A stretch of DNA of 64,000 nt, taken from positions 3,844,001 through 3,908,000 of the forward strand of contig JADLSH010000184.1 of the NCBI GenBank assembly GCA_016169945.1. The letters run 5' to 3'. The position numbers were made by a program, and so were the translations under genes. The DNA comes from Trachythela sp. YZ-2020. Taxonomy: Eukaryota; Cnidaria; Anthozoa; Malacalcyonacea; Clavulariidae. Every line of letters begins with the position of its first letter. Position 1 is the stretch's first letter. Below the pieces are notes generated by a model that was given only the letters and a program-made list of their open reading frames with translations, was not told where the DNA came from and did no database searches. Positions 1 through 13,200 of this stretch are shown here, one piece after another.

Positions 1-1061
1 CTCCAACGTCTTCCTTGGTTTCTATTCAATTGTTACCACATATTTTATGTGACCACATCCATGGCATATTTTGGCATATCCTGCCTAAAATTCTGATTTT
101 ATGCATGTACTCTTCAGTGAAAATTGTAAAAAAATCAGATTGTTTTATGTGTGCGTAATTACCGTACAATACGTAGAAAAGGGTAAAAGCGAGCGCAGCA
201 ATAAAAAACATGCACCATTTTCAGTTGCGGGTAGGCGTCATCCATTTCAAATCTTTCGCAAAAATGGATACCAGAATTGAAATTTCAGGCTCAAGTTAGT
301 CTACACCGAAAATTTCACTTTGTTTGGACAGTTAGATGGCGAGTTAGATAGTCTTTTGTATGCGTTTATCTGCTGCAGTGACAGACCGTTCGTTGTAACT
401 CGAGACCTAAATGTAGGGATTGCAAGCGGTAAGCGGTAGCACATTGGAACAATGTCATCTTCTGGTCAATATAGGCTACTTTTGGCGTGATATTTTATAA
501 AATCTACGAATATTTTATTTAAAATTATTTTTATGTGAAATACGTAGATTCCATTCTACAAATAGAGGGTATTTCCGAAGTCTGAAGTGCTCTAGTTGCG
601 TTTTAATGAAGAGGCAAAGTTAGGCAATTTTGCCGTTTCGGTATAGCGATTAAAACTATATTGCACGCGTTGATTGAGCAACCCCTCCCTGTTCAAACGA
701 TTTTCCATACGTGAGCCCGACCCGAATGCAGGTTTAAAATAGCACAGCCTTGTAGAGAAAGGCCTGAAGTTTAACGTGAGATGTGTTGTTTTGGCAATTT
801 CACATGAGAAGGTTTCTATTTTCGGTAATCAATGTTGAAATTCGAAGAAAAGTTAGTTCTGCTGCAAAACGTTTCAAACAACAGGTATGTTGAAGTTCAT
901 GTTTGAAAGTTTCCTTTGATGTATAATTCGTTTGGTTTTTAACGTCGATATAGACTAATTTGACCATGCACATTTTAATTCTGGGATTTATTTTTTCCAA
1001 AGCTCTGTGACTGTAGATATCAAGATGGAAAATTGATGACGTCACGATGGAATGCCGATAC
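1..1061. other. intron sequence after exon 41; nothing recognised
   Basis: AT-rich, no splice-flanked LG-like coding segment and no repeat I could match elsewhere in the window. Short open frames here have no recognisable family. Confidence 0.6.
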
Positions 1062-1251
1062 CTTTTTCCATGATCCATCGTTGACGACATTATCTGTTGA
1101 AAGGAAGAGATTTCCAGAGCCAGTGTTGAATCCAAAGCTCACTTTTCCATCTTGTAAAAAGCAAGATATGAAATCATTTTGCCCACTGTCCGCAGAGTAG
1201 AACAAAATACCATTGCTCGCAAATGTCCTGAATTCAAACGATAGTCCTCCC
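1062..1251 (-). CDS. laminin alpha exon 41: LG4
   Basis: 190 bp, phase 2 to 0. Encodes [20 protein letters not shown], then [20 protein letters not shown] and [10 protein letters not shown]: the F-x-F-R-T / G-I-L-F-Y / DG-x-V-x-F strands of an LG domain. The donor is AAG|gtatcg, just before the open frame runs into intron. The rest of LG4 and LG5 must lie left of position 1. The preceding intron is 7.5 kb and filled with nested mobile elements. Confidence 0.9.
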
Positions 1252-4200
1252 CTAAAAGTGACAAAAAGCACGTTTAAATTAGGTTGCTCACGTAAACTAC
1301 TTCTGAACTTAAGATCTACGAGTCTCTCTGTTTAGTTTATTTAGTCGCCAGAAATTAATACGCGTACTTAGTTTAGTTTGTTATGTTTACCACTCTGAAG
1401 TGGACGGAAAGCCTTAACAGGTTTTACAACCCAATTGACAAAGGTTTCGAGGGCAAGTTACTCAAGGTTAATCCCTACGGGTTAGTCAGAGCGCTGCACC
1501 GGAATCGTAGGGCCGCAGGTTGGATTCCTGCCAGAGGGCCTATAGTTGCATTTTTCGCAACTGCTCCTGTAGTAGAGCTGCTATGAGAAACAATCCTTCA
1601 AATTGTGATCACATTCTGAAACTTGGCACAGATACTCATTAGGACATGGCGAATATGGAATGGAAGGGTTGCCCAAAATTTGAGCAGGGGAAAGTGCCCA
1701 TTTCGGCCTTCAAAATGGCGGACATTCAGTATGCTCCGTGAGGTAAATTATCGCATTTAATCATCGCATCTGCGGGAAAATGGACAGTTGGAGTAAAAAT
1801 ACATGCAAGAGGAGGTTTGAGAAAGTTGTTGCAAAACACTATATGTTGCATTGTCACGAAATTAAAGAAATTTGAGAAAAATGACAGTGCGCATGCGCAG
1901 TAGCATTTTCCTGAAATTTGTATGTTTTACTACTTTTTGGGGTATATTTTATCCGGGATATATCATATGAAGGTAAAATATCACATTAAACTTGCTATCT
2001 GTTGATGCGATTTATTTCGGCAGCAAAAAACGATAATATTTTAGCAACGTATACATGACGCGAAATTGAAATTCATTATTGTCTGTGAGCGAGGTCCGCG
2101 TACGTTTGCGAGCGTTGCTGTGATTTATTTTTTAACCAACGAGACCAAACATGAGTGTTTTTGGTAGCATCTAACATTTCGCTTGACATCCACACAGTTC
2201 TGTACAATTCAACCCATTCTTTTTGCATTTGCATCTACCAGCAACGCATTTGGTGCACCCACAACGAATCAGCGCTTCGGTTACTTGGGATACGTCGGGC
2301 ATGAGGCTCCAAACTGGAACAAAATCATCGCCATTCTTCATCCATCCCCAATGTGCTGGGTCCAGTTCGACTCGGGTGGATTCGAGACAGTTGAACCATT
2401 TTCGTGCTTGTAAAGCAGATCGTTTGACGTGTTCGAATAATGCAGCAGATGTTGGTGGTATATTCTCAATTGTTTTCCCCTTGGTCGTAAAAAGGTATCG
2501 CCTTGCATCGTTGACCTTGTCGCCGTCAAATGTGCTACAATACAGAGCAACAACAAACTGTTCCAAAAGATCTCTGTCTGCTTCACATATATCACCTTCC
2601 GATGTTGCTACTCGTTCAAACACTGGCGTCAAGCTGGGCATTCTTTTCCATGTTTCGCTAATAGTCTAGGACCTGTAAAGGAGTTTGTATGCATTTCATT
2701 TAGGACAGATTATCTCAACTGTTTTAGGGTAAAATGACCATGGCGGTCAACATGGCATATGTGCCAAAACCCGAATCCGGGGCGAAAGTCCTGAAAATGA
2801 CCACGCCCAGAAACGGCACTGTCGGCATAGCTCTAAATCCTGAACCGCCAAAGCTACAGCCTTTTTGAATTGCTTATAGTGTTTAGAATGGTTGCTTTTA
2901 TGGGTAGTCACTGGAGGGTGAAATTTGTCTAGGTATCATATTTTCCAAGAAAATGACTATGCACCATCCCAGGTCAACTGCTAATTATGCATCAAATTAC
3001 TCATTCACCTGGCAAAGTCTATGTTTTAGGATGAAAAAATATGCTTATTTTAATATAATTATTATAAATTTCATAAGGAATGATATTGTTTTGTTGAGAT
3101 ATAACACATTTCATTTCACTTACCCCGCCAGAACACGATTTCAGCCATATTTTGCCGATTTGTTTGCTTTTATCGCCGAGCCTCGCAAGTATCATCCAAA
3201 TGTTCTACTTTAACACAATGCTAGTTGACTAAAGAATAATTCAACCAAGTTTCGTCGGGTTTTGGAGTAGTGCCATGTATTTTATATTCGATTTTGTGTC
3301 CTTCGACATTTCCTCAATTATGTAGCCATTGCAATGTCTCGCAGCTTCTCTGCCCGATAAATGCCACTTCTTCGTACACATCTGTATTTATATTACAGTA
3401 TCCAAAATAATTGATTGTAGAATAGTCCCAATCGAAAATTACTCCCATTACTCCCATTTGGGAGTGAAAACCTTCCTCGTTCATCAAGAACGAGAATCTA
3501 AAACAAAAGGTTCAAAATAATTTGAAAGTCTCGCGCAATCTTCACGAAAACCGCTCGTGGGCAACATTACAGGGGCAACATTTTCACGAATACGTTTGTT
3601 CGCGATCACAGCAACTCCAAACTCCCAAAGTAAAGTTCGTGTGTTTAACTGTTTATATGTTTTATGACAAAATAAACAAATATTCGCGTAATTTTGTATT
3701 TTTCTGGTTTCCTTTAGCTATAAAAAGAAACCAGAGATTTACGCAATCTTTTGCACCACCAAACGTATTCGTGAAAATGTATTCCCCCCCCCTGTAATGT
3801 TGCCCACGAGGAGTTTTCGTGAAGATTGCGCGAGACTTTCAAATTATTTTGAACCTGTTGTTTTAGATTCTCGTTCTTGATGAACGAGGGAAGGTTTTTC
3901 ACTCCCAAATGGGAGTAATGGGAGTAATTTTCGATTGGGACTATTCTACAATCAATTATTTTTGGATACTGTAATATAAATACAGATGTGTACGAAGAAG
4001 TGGCATTTATCGGGCAGAGAAGCTGCGAGACATTGCAATGGCTACATAATTGAGGAAATGTCGAAGGACACAAAATCGAATATAAAATACATGGCACTAC
4101 TCCAAAACCCGACGAAACTTGGTTGAATTATTCTTTAGTCAACTAGCATTGTGTTAAAGTAGAACATTTGGATGATACTTGCGAGGCTCGGCGATAAAAA

Positions 4201-7200
4201 GCAAACAAATCGGCAAAATATGGCTGAAATCGTGTTCTGGCGGGGGGTAAGTGAAATGAAATGTGTTATATCTCAACAAAACAATATCATTCCTTATGAA
4301 ATTTATAATAATTATATTAAAATAAGCATATTTTTTCATCCTATGACAAAAATGTTTGGGAAATAAGAAAACATAGACTTTGCCAGGTGAATGAGTAATT
4401 TGATGCATAATTAGCAGTTGACCTGGGATGGTGCATAGTCATTTTCTTGTAAAATATGATACCTAGACAAATTTCACCCTCCAGTGACTACCCATAAAAG
4501 CAACCATTCTAAACACTATAAGCAATTCAAAAAGGCTGTAGCTTTGGCGGTTCAGGATTTAGAGCTATGTCGACAGTGCCGTTTCTGGGCGTGGTCATTT
4601 TCAGGACTTTCGCCCCGGATTCGGGTTTTGGCACATATGCCATGTTGACCGCCATGGTCATTTTACCCTAAAACAGTTGAGATAATCTGTCCTAAATGAA
4701 ATGCATACAAACTCCTTTACAGGTCCTAGACTATAAACGATTTCTTGCCTTTTCCTATGAACGAAGAGGTGGTATCACAGCCACTGAACGCCGCGTGGAA
4801 AAACAGGAAAGCGGTGGAGGTCTGAGGTCCTAGTGAAGTTGCGATCTCGTGGATGGGAATGTACTTCAAATGCTTCCCCACTCCAAACTCGAGCCATAGT
4901 TCCTGGAGACCGTGTATTCTGTGGAAAGCTCCGAGTGCAATAACAACAACATCACTGTCTACAGTTTTGACCAAGATACGTGGATTTAGTTCAGCAGCAT
5001 GTTGGACATGGACGAACATACGTTCATCTGCTTCTTCGATGTTACATGGCATCAATGATTGAAGGTCCACATCTTGATTTGCCACTGCCCTGTCGTCTAG
5101 AGAATCCACGAATAGTTCAAGTGTATCAATGTTTTCAATCAGTGCTTTAACAATGAATGGAAACAGTTCTGTTTTGTTTTCGTCGCATCTGAGAAACGTG
5201 GACCAATTGTTTGGCATACTTCCGTTCGCTTTCACGAGCCTCCTAACACCAGAACCACGGTTTGATCGTGTACCCGACTTTAAACTATCTTTAAAGTACC
5301 TATCAAAACCAAGTCCAGTCGATTAGCTGACCTTAGATGATGCTCTATATACGGCTGGATGACACTTGATGCATAATCGCTGAACGTCTTGCAATCATTG
5401 GGCTTTATCATGTTAACAATCCCTGGTCCGTCAAATACTTTGGCGTCTACTGGTGGAGCTTCATGACGTTCTGTGTGCTCGGCAGCCAAAACCACATCTA
5501 TGACACCAGAGATAAAAAAACCCAGTATTGTAACGAAATATATCATGATTATAAACGTGCTCAATAATATATATGTATCGTCACAGGGCTATTGAAGAAA
5601 TTTTCGGAAAGCAAACCTGATTTGTTTTTTGCTGGTCTTAAATTTCCATTTTCGGACAGGCTAGGAGGTGCTCCTTGGTTCTCGTGGGAGAAAAACTGCT
5701 CTGTTTTGGCTGGCAATATACAAACTTGAAAATAAAGCAGCATCACTTCTGGCGGCTTTCAGCTGTGCGTCTTTCTTTGATGTCTTCCTTGCTTTGGGAC
5801 ATTTAAAAATCTCCAAGTTGTTTTTAGTGATGGTATCCGAAATCGGGATGTCGTTGTTCAAAACGCGAGTATCCATATATGATTTGAACTGTTCTTTCCC
5901 GAGAGCTTCAACAGCATCTAGGTGTTTAATAGCCTCTGACCCTGGAACTAGCTTTGTGTCTAAAGCATATAAGTCTGCACTGTCATCAAGGAATGGATTT
6001 CCCAGTTCAGCTAGCGCGTCGTACATCCTCTTTACGTCAGCAGCAAAATGTTTCTGTGCAGATGGGTTGGAATCATGATGCTCTAAAATAGAACTAAACT
6101 CATGTAAGCTGTTCCTGTCTTCGAATTCCTCTACCATTCGAGAAATTTCGAGTCCGATGGCTCCTCCAACTCCTTTGATCTTCGTTACAATACTGGGTTT
6201 TTTTATCTCAGGTGTCATAGATGTGGTTTTGGCTGCCGAGCACACAGAACGTCATGAAGCTCCACCAGTAGACGCCAAAGTATTTGACGGACCAGGGATT
6301 GTTAACATGATAAAGCCCAATGATTGCAAGACGTTCAGCGATTATGCATCAAGTGTCATCCAGCCGTATATAGAGCATCATCTAAGGTCAGCTAATCGAC
6401 TGGACTTGGTTTTTGATAGGTACTTTAAAGATAGTTTAAAGTCGGGTACACGATCAAACCGTGGTTCTGGTGTTAGGAGGCTCGTGAAAGCGAACAGAAG
6501 TATGCCAAACAATTGGTCCACGTTTCTCAGATGCGACGAAAACAAAACAGAACTGTTTCCATTCATTGTTAAAGCACTGATTGAAAACATTGATACACTT
6601 GAACTATTCGTGGGTTCTCTAGACGACAGGGCAGTGGCAAATCAAGATGTGGACCTTCAATCATTGATGCCATGTAACATCGAAGAAGCAGATGAACGTA
6701 TGTTCGTCCATGTCCAACATGCTGCTGAACTAAATCCACGTATCTTGGTCAAAACTGTAGACAGTGATGTTGTTGTTATTGCACTCGGAGCTTTCCACAG
6801 AATACACGGTCTCCAGGAACTATGGCTCGAGTTTGGAGTGGGGAAGCATTTGAAGTACATTCCCATCCACGAGATCGCAACTTCACTAGGACCTCAGACC
6901 TCCACCGCTTTCCTGTTTTTCCACGCGGCGTTCAGTGGCTGTGATACCACCTCTTCGTTCATAGGAAAAGGCAAGAAATCGTTTAGCGAAACATGGAAAA
7001 GAATGCCCAGCTTGACGCCAGTGTTTGAACGAGTAGCAACATCGGAAGGTGATATATGTGAAGCAGACAGAGATCTTTTGGAACAGTTTGTTGTTGCTCT
7101 GTATTGTAGCACATTTGACGGCGACAAGGTCAACGATGCAAGGCGATACCTTTTTACGACCAAGGGGAAAACAATTGAGAATATACCACCAACATCTGCT

Positions 7201-10200
7201 GCATTATTCGAACACGTCAAACGATCTGCTTTACAAGCACGAAAATGGTTCAACTGTCTCGAATCCACCCGAGTCGAACTGGACCCAGCACATTGGGGAT
7301 GGATGAAGAATGGCGATGATTTTGTTCCAGTTTGGAGCCTCATGCCCGACGTATCCCAAGTAACCGAAGCGCTGATTCGTTGTGGGTGCACCAAATGCGT
7401 TGCTGGTAGATGCAAATGCAAAAAGAATGGGTTGAATTGTACAGAACTGTGTGGATGTCAAGCGAAATGTTAGATGCTACCAAAAACACTCATGTTTGGT
7501 CTCGTTGGTTAAAAAATAAATCACATCAACGCTCGCAAACGTACGCGGACCTCGCTCACAGACAATAATGAATTTCAATTTCGCTTCATGTATACGTTGC
7601 TAAAATATTATCGTTTTTTGCTGCCGAAATAAATCGCATCAACAGATAGCAAGTTTAATGTGATATTTTACCCTTCATATGATATATCCCGGATAAAATA
7701 TACCCCCAAAAAGTAGTAAAACATACAAATTTCAGGAAAATGCTACTGCGCATGCGCACTGTCATTTTTCTCAAATTTCTTTAATTTCGTGACAATGCAA
7801 CATATAGTGTTTTGCAACAACTTTCTCAAACCTTCTCTTGCATGTATTTTTACTCCAACTGTCCATTTTCCCGCAGATGCGATGATTAAATGCGATAATT
7901 TACCTCACGGAGCATACTGAATGTCCGCCATTTTGAAGGCCGAAATGGGCACTTTCCCCTGCTCAAATTTTGGGCAACCCTTCCATTTCATATTCGCCAT
8001 GTCCTAATGAGTATCTGTGCCAAGTTTCAGATTGTGATCACAATTTGAAGGATTTGCCTGAAATAGGTGCCTTAGCAGCTCTACTACTGGTTAGGTCTAA
8101 AAATATGTATATAATTTTCGCTCGAAATTTCCATCTACAAACATCATCAACATTTGACTGCTTACCCTATTAAAAACTTTCTAATAAAAGAATCAAGCTT
8201 AGATTGATACCATTTTTTAAATGAAATAAATCTGTATAATTTCGCCTGACAGTTTATAGTCGCATTTTCTCAAATATGACCTCTTTTTGGCCATTGCCAG
8301 CGAAACTTCGATATAACAACTGGAGCTTCTTTTGCCGGACAAAAAGGGCGTGGCTCAAATGTAACCTGACCGACAAACTAAGTCAAGCTATGGTCTATTT
8401 GAACAGTAATTTCAATCTATTTAATCCAAAAGAAAGCATTTACCATAACCGATTACTTTAAAATACGTTACATTTTGACACTTTACGTTACATTTCAACA
8501 ATGCAGACACGTCTGCATTCTATATTGTCTGAGTTTTCTGTTCTTCCTACCAACCCAAGCTACATTAAAGCGCCGCTGGTCCCGATGCGCGCGTCTTTCA
8601 CCAGCGTTGTTAGCTGGCGTTCAGGTTAATTTTCAACATTTGCCTGACGAGGAGGGGTGTAACCCCCTCCCACCCCGGTAGTTTCGCCCCTGTATGTAAA
8701 AACTAATCTTGGAACCCGTGTTATATCTTAAACACCCTAGTATTTGTGTGTTGAGGGAGAAAAACGGGTAAATGTAAGTTAAACTTACTTCAGACCAAAT
8801 CTTTTTTCAGTCACTTTGTATTGAGCATAACCCCTTCCCGTAACGGCCATAGAATCAGAATACTCGAAGTTCGGCGAACATTGCTATGAGAAAAGCAAAA
8901 ACAATAGTCAATAAACAACGAGAATACTAACATCCATGCTTCTCAGTTGAGTCAAAATTATCATTATGTTTTGAAAATTCTATAGTATTTGTAAAGAGAG
9001 GTGTATGATACTTACCGTCTCGTTTGCATCTTTCCCTACGGCCCTAATGTAGTAGTTATCCTAATGTAACTTTATGGGATGAATAGAATTGTTAAATAAG
9101 CAAATAAATTACTTACGGTTGTTGAAGTGGTTGGGGTAGTCGAAGGGGTAGTGTGGATTGTAGTGGATTCTGGTGGGGTAGGTGTGGTTGTAGATGGTTC
9201 TGTGGGGGTAGTAGGCGTTGTAGTGGGTTCTGTAGGGGTAGTTGGTGTTGTAGGGGTAGTAGAGGTTGTAGGGGTAGTTGGGGTTGTAGGAGTAGTAGGG
9301 GTTGTTGTGGACTCCGTAGGGGTAGTGGGTGTTGTAGGGGTTTCTGTGGGGGTTGTTGGGGTAGTAGGTGTGGGAGTAGCAGGTGTTGTAGGGGGTTCTG
9401 TGGGAGTAGTGGGGGTATTAGGGGTAATATAAGGGGTTGTGGTGTGTTTAGGCCCGACGTGTGGTGTAGTTTGAGGTGTGGTGATAACAGGTTCCGGCGT
9501 TGTTGTTGGTGGTGTACCTGACCCGGTGAAATCTGTGCTTTCAGTGGTACTGGATGGTCTCATGGTGCTGGGAACTTTGGTCGTAACTGGTACTTTAATA
9601 GAAAAGAAAAAAGTATTGATACGAAGAAATGTTCTCGAGTGAATGATCCCAAACAGCGTAAAATACATATTATTCCTATATATAGAAGTCTACAAGTCTT
9701 AATAAGTTCCTTGCAAGTTTGCATGATGAATATAAATATACAGTCTTTGTTTTGTTTTCTGGAAACACCACGTCTATCTATTTCAAGAGAGCACGCCAGA
9801 AATAATTTCGATTTACTAACCGATTTACTCAATAATTTATTTTTAAGTCGCCATATTGAATACATAATCAATTTTTGTATCTGCGAATGCAGATATATTG
9901 CTATCGTCTTGTTAACCGTGCTTGTAGCCAATCAGCGATAGCCTAGATTAAAATGACGTAATTATAATGCTACTCTTTGATCTCTTTGTATGACTGGATT
10001 GATATTGATTATTTGAAATGGAGGACTACTGAAGGGCGAGAATTGTAAACACGAGTAAAATTCTAAATTTTACGGTGAAAATTATCCATCAAACAAACGA
10101 TATTTTTAATTTCCTGAACTATTTTGAACATAGCATAAGTTGAGGGAATATATTTAGTAAGTATTGGAAGTGGTTTGATAACATTTTACGCTGTGGAAAT

Positions 10201-13200
10201 GATTTGCCAATTCGCACAAAGTATTGACTTTGATACTCGACTTGACCTGCTATATGTCAATGTCATTTGAATCAGGAAACAAGGTAAACTTTTTTAAATA
10301 TTGTACGAATATCCTTCATTATTCCAGCTTTTATTTCGGTCGCTTATTATATAAACATAAGTGTTATATAGAGTTTTATACGATATTTTTACGTGTGAAA
10401 ATATCATTTTTGCAAGCCAATCAAAAACCTATTACTATTTGTGTACTATTTACATATTTGTTTTGAGTTTCTATATGAATTGTCGTTTGTTTATAATTTG
10501 TTTATAAAATAAACAGAATAGTACATGGTTGCTTGGAAATATGGAATTATTTCTCGTGTTGAAGAGAAAATTGCTCACTCGTTCGCTAAGCTCACTCGTG
10601 AGCAATATTCTCCTCAACACTCGAAATAAATTCCATATTTCCGCGCAACCATGTAATATTCTCTATTTATTGGATTCTTCAGAGCACAATATTGCAAAAT
10701 AGTAAGTCGAGATTTAAGAATTAAATCTGACTTCAAATAATTTGTCTTGGATAGCCAAAACAAAAACCGAGGCCAAAATTAGTAAAGGCCAGCGAATAAA
10801 ACGGAGTAGTCACAAAAACACGTGGCGTCTGGTAAAGTCAAACTTCACACGGAAAAATTTCATATCTTGTCAACAAGATGTGTTCGCAACCCGCTTGTAG
10901 CAAGCTTGTGAACAAGTTGTAACAATGTTGTCATTTTATAAAGTTGCTACAAGGTTGTGATTTTATCAAGTTGTAACAATGTTGTCATTTTATCAAGTTG
11001 CTACAAGGTTGTCACTCACAACTTGTTAACAAGCAACTTGAATTGCAGGACGATAACAAGTTGTTGGAACAATTTGTTACAAGTCTGTCGAGACAACAAT
11101 CTTGTGTCAACAAGCCGTTGACAACTTGTCAACAAGCTGGGAAAAAGCACTGCGAATACATCCTGATAACAAGTTGTTGTATTGGTACAAGTCTGCTGCA
11201 GGTTTGCCACAACTTGTGCGTTTTACCGTATTATGTATTATTATAATTTTAGCGGGCATTGTGGCGTATTTTGCGGCTTAAAATGAACTGAATTTTAATG
11301 AGCGAGTGGAGCGACCGAAAACCATTGTTTAGTATGTTTACGTCTTTAGCCGGCTGCCGGCAAGTGTCTTTTTACATTTCTAACGACAAAATGCATGGCT
11401 GAAACACTAAACGTAGAAAAATTTATCGATCTTCAAAGCTAAATGAGCAAGAATCCATTCCAAAAAGATGAGAAGACAATGTCTATAGAGCCAGAAACTA
11501 TTACTGTAATATAATTATACACAATGGCCAAGTGAACGTAAGTTTGTTTTTATCGAGTACTCTCTATACGCTTGTGAAAATGTCGTGTAGACGTGCCCTA
11601 AGCGAACTTTACCATCAAATGCCGTCGAAAGACATACCTTCAGGTGAGGGCTTAAGACCGACCGGTTGTTTATGATACGGAACTGGTCTTACTCCCAAAC
11701 TAACTCCACTCTTTTCTTCTGCGTCAGCAAAGTTAATCAAGCTGCAAGCAAGATATAGTTGTCAATAGTCTTACATGTACTTTCCATAGAGACCATTATA
11801 GACACAATATATTGAAGTCTACAGCGCTCAAAATATAAGACAGAGCTTGGGCTATTCCAGTTTTAATCCATACCTCCCTCCCCCCTGTTGAGAAACCTTG
11901 GAATTCCGAGGATGCAAACGAAAGGGGGGCACGGGATGTAAAGAGTGAGAAGAAAATATGATATATACTTACTTAGCTTTACCAGATTCTACTACCACAG
12001 GGTCTCTCATTTGACCTTTAAGAGATGGTGACTTTTTAACCAAAGCTGAATTGCTCTTTTCTTTATCCTTAACACCACCAAAGCTAACATCAAAGTCTGC
12101 AAAATTGGAAGACAGGGATGCGTTTAAACAGGGATGGATCTAGCTTTATCCAGTGTGGGGGGGGGGGCTGAGCGGGCCGTGACCGTCAACCGAGGATAAC
12201 CTGAGTATCAGGCCTATATTTCCCTTCCTTAAATGCGGGTGGAGGGAAGAGAAACAAGGCTTGGTACAAATCTTTGTTTGGCCGCATGTAAAAAAGCCAA
12301 AATCCGGTTTTTAACCTGATTGGTCTATTAGACAAAGAAAATCTAATGTGTCATTTTGATTGGTTACACCCGTTTTCAAATTGTGCGATCTGCCAGTTGA
12401 CATGTCAGTTTTATATCACGCGAACTAAAATAGCAAAACCTAAATAAATGAATTTTAAACCATATTTTTAAATACTTAAAGAAGAATATTGAACCGAAAT
12501 AAGACTAAGATTGTCAATAGCAATTTAAAGAAGAACAATGCTGTGGAAAAGCATTATTTATAAAACTATTATTTATAATTAGATTGTTGTTGTTATATTA
12601 TATGAAATTGACATTTCCCCTGGGACATTTTGATTGGATACTAAATATATACTTTACATGGAGGCGGAAAGCGGCCAGGATTATAGTTTGTGTCAGGCTT
12701 AACTTGTAAAATTAAGTCTGATACTTAGGGTAAACTGAGGAAGGGTACATCATTGTTTAGGACACCAGCGGGATCAAGGGGTTGGACTTGTCCGAAATGT
12801 TTTGAAAAGTATGGTTGCCTAGATGGTCAAAGAGGCCCAAAAATTCTATTTTTGTTTGATAAATGGCTTGCCAAATCCAAAAAATTGGATTTGATATCGA
12901 ATCCCCTTTTGGCCGAGGATAGGAGGGGTGTACACCCCCCTGCACCCACCCAGTAAATCCATCCCTGGCATTGAGCTTATACATTTACTTTTTCGTATCA
13001 ATGAAGATCAGGTCTTTAAACTGTCAATTGATGCATTTGTATCACCACGAAAAAAAGGGCAAATACGATCCTCTTAAAAATTGCCGATTCAAATCACATT
13101 TTTCCATGTACCTCGTTGTGCGAACATTTCTCCGATTAAATCCAGGTAAAATCAACCCAAAACCAGGTTAAATCAACCCAAATCCAAGTTAAATCAACCC

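Larger units (their letters stand above)
1570..8086. mobile_element. large palindromic DNA transposon-like element (with a second element inside)
   Basis: 6,517 bp, or about 4.44 kb without the nested insertion and its 3 bp duplication. Ends are inverted (tagtagagctgct at 1570 and its complement ending at 8086) and flanked by CTG on both sides, a likely 3 bp target duplication. The arms (about 1570-5540 less the insertion, and 6181-8086, each about 1.9 kb) are nearly identical inverted copies; the 640 bp loop (5541-6180) is single copy. Both arms encode the C-terminal half of the same protein. A 3 bp duplication, a PIN/XPG-like core and a Cys-rich tail recall Academ-type DNA transposons, but I cannot confirm the superfamily. 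Confidence 0.8.

Noticed and set aside
2953..4408. Several open frames of 60-130 codons on both strands
   Set aside because: They lie in the two arms of the palindromic element 2662-4733 and are mirror images of each other with no family similarity.
9127..9521. Plus-strand open frames of Val/Gly- and Cys/Gly-rich proteins
   Set aside because: Antisense of the Thr/Pro-coding exon 38; low-complexity by-product of its repeat.
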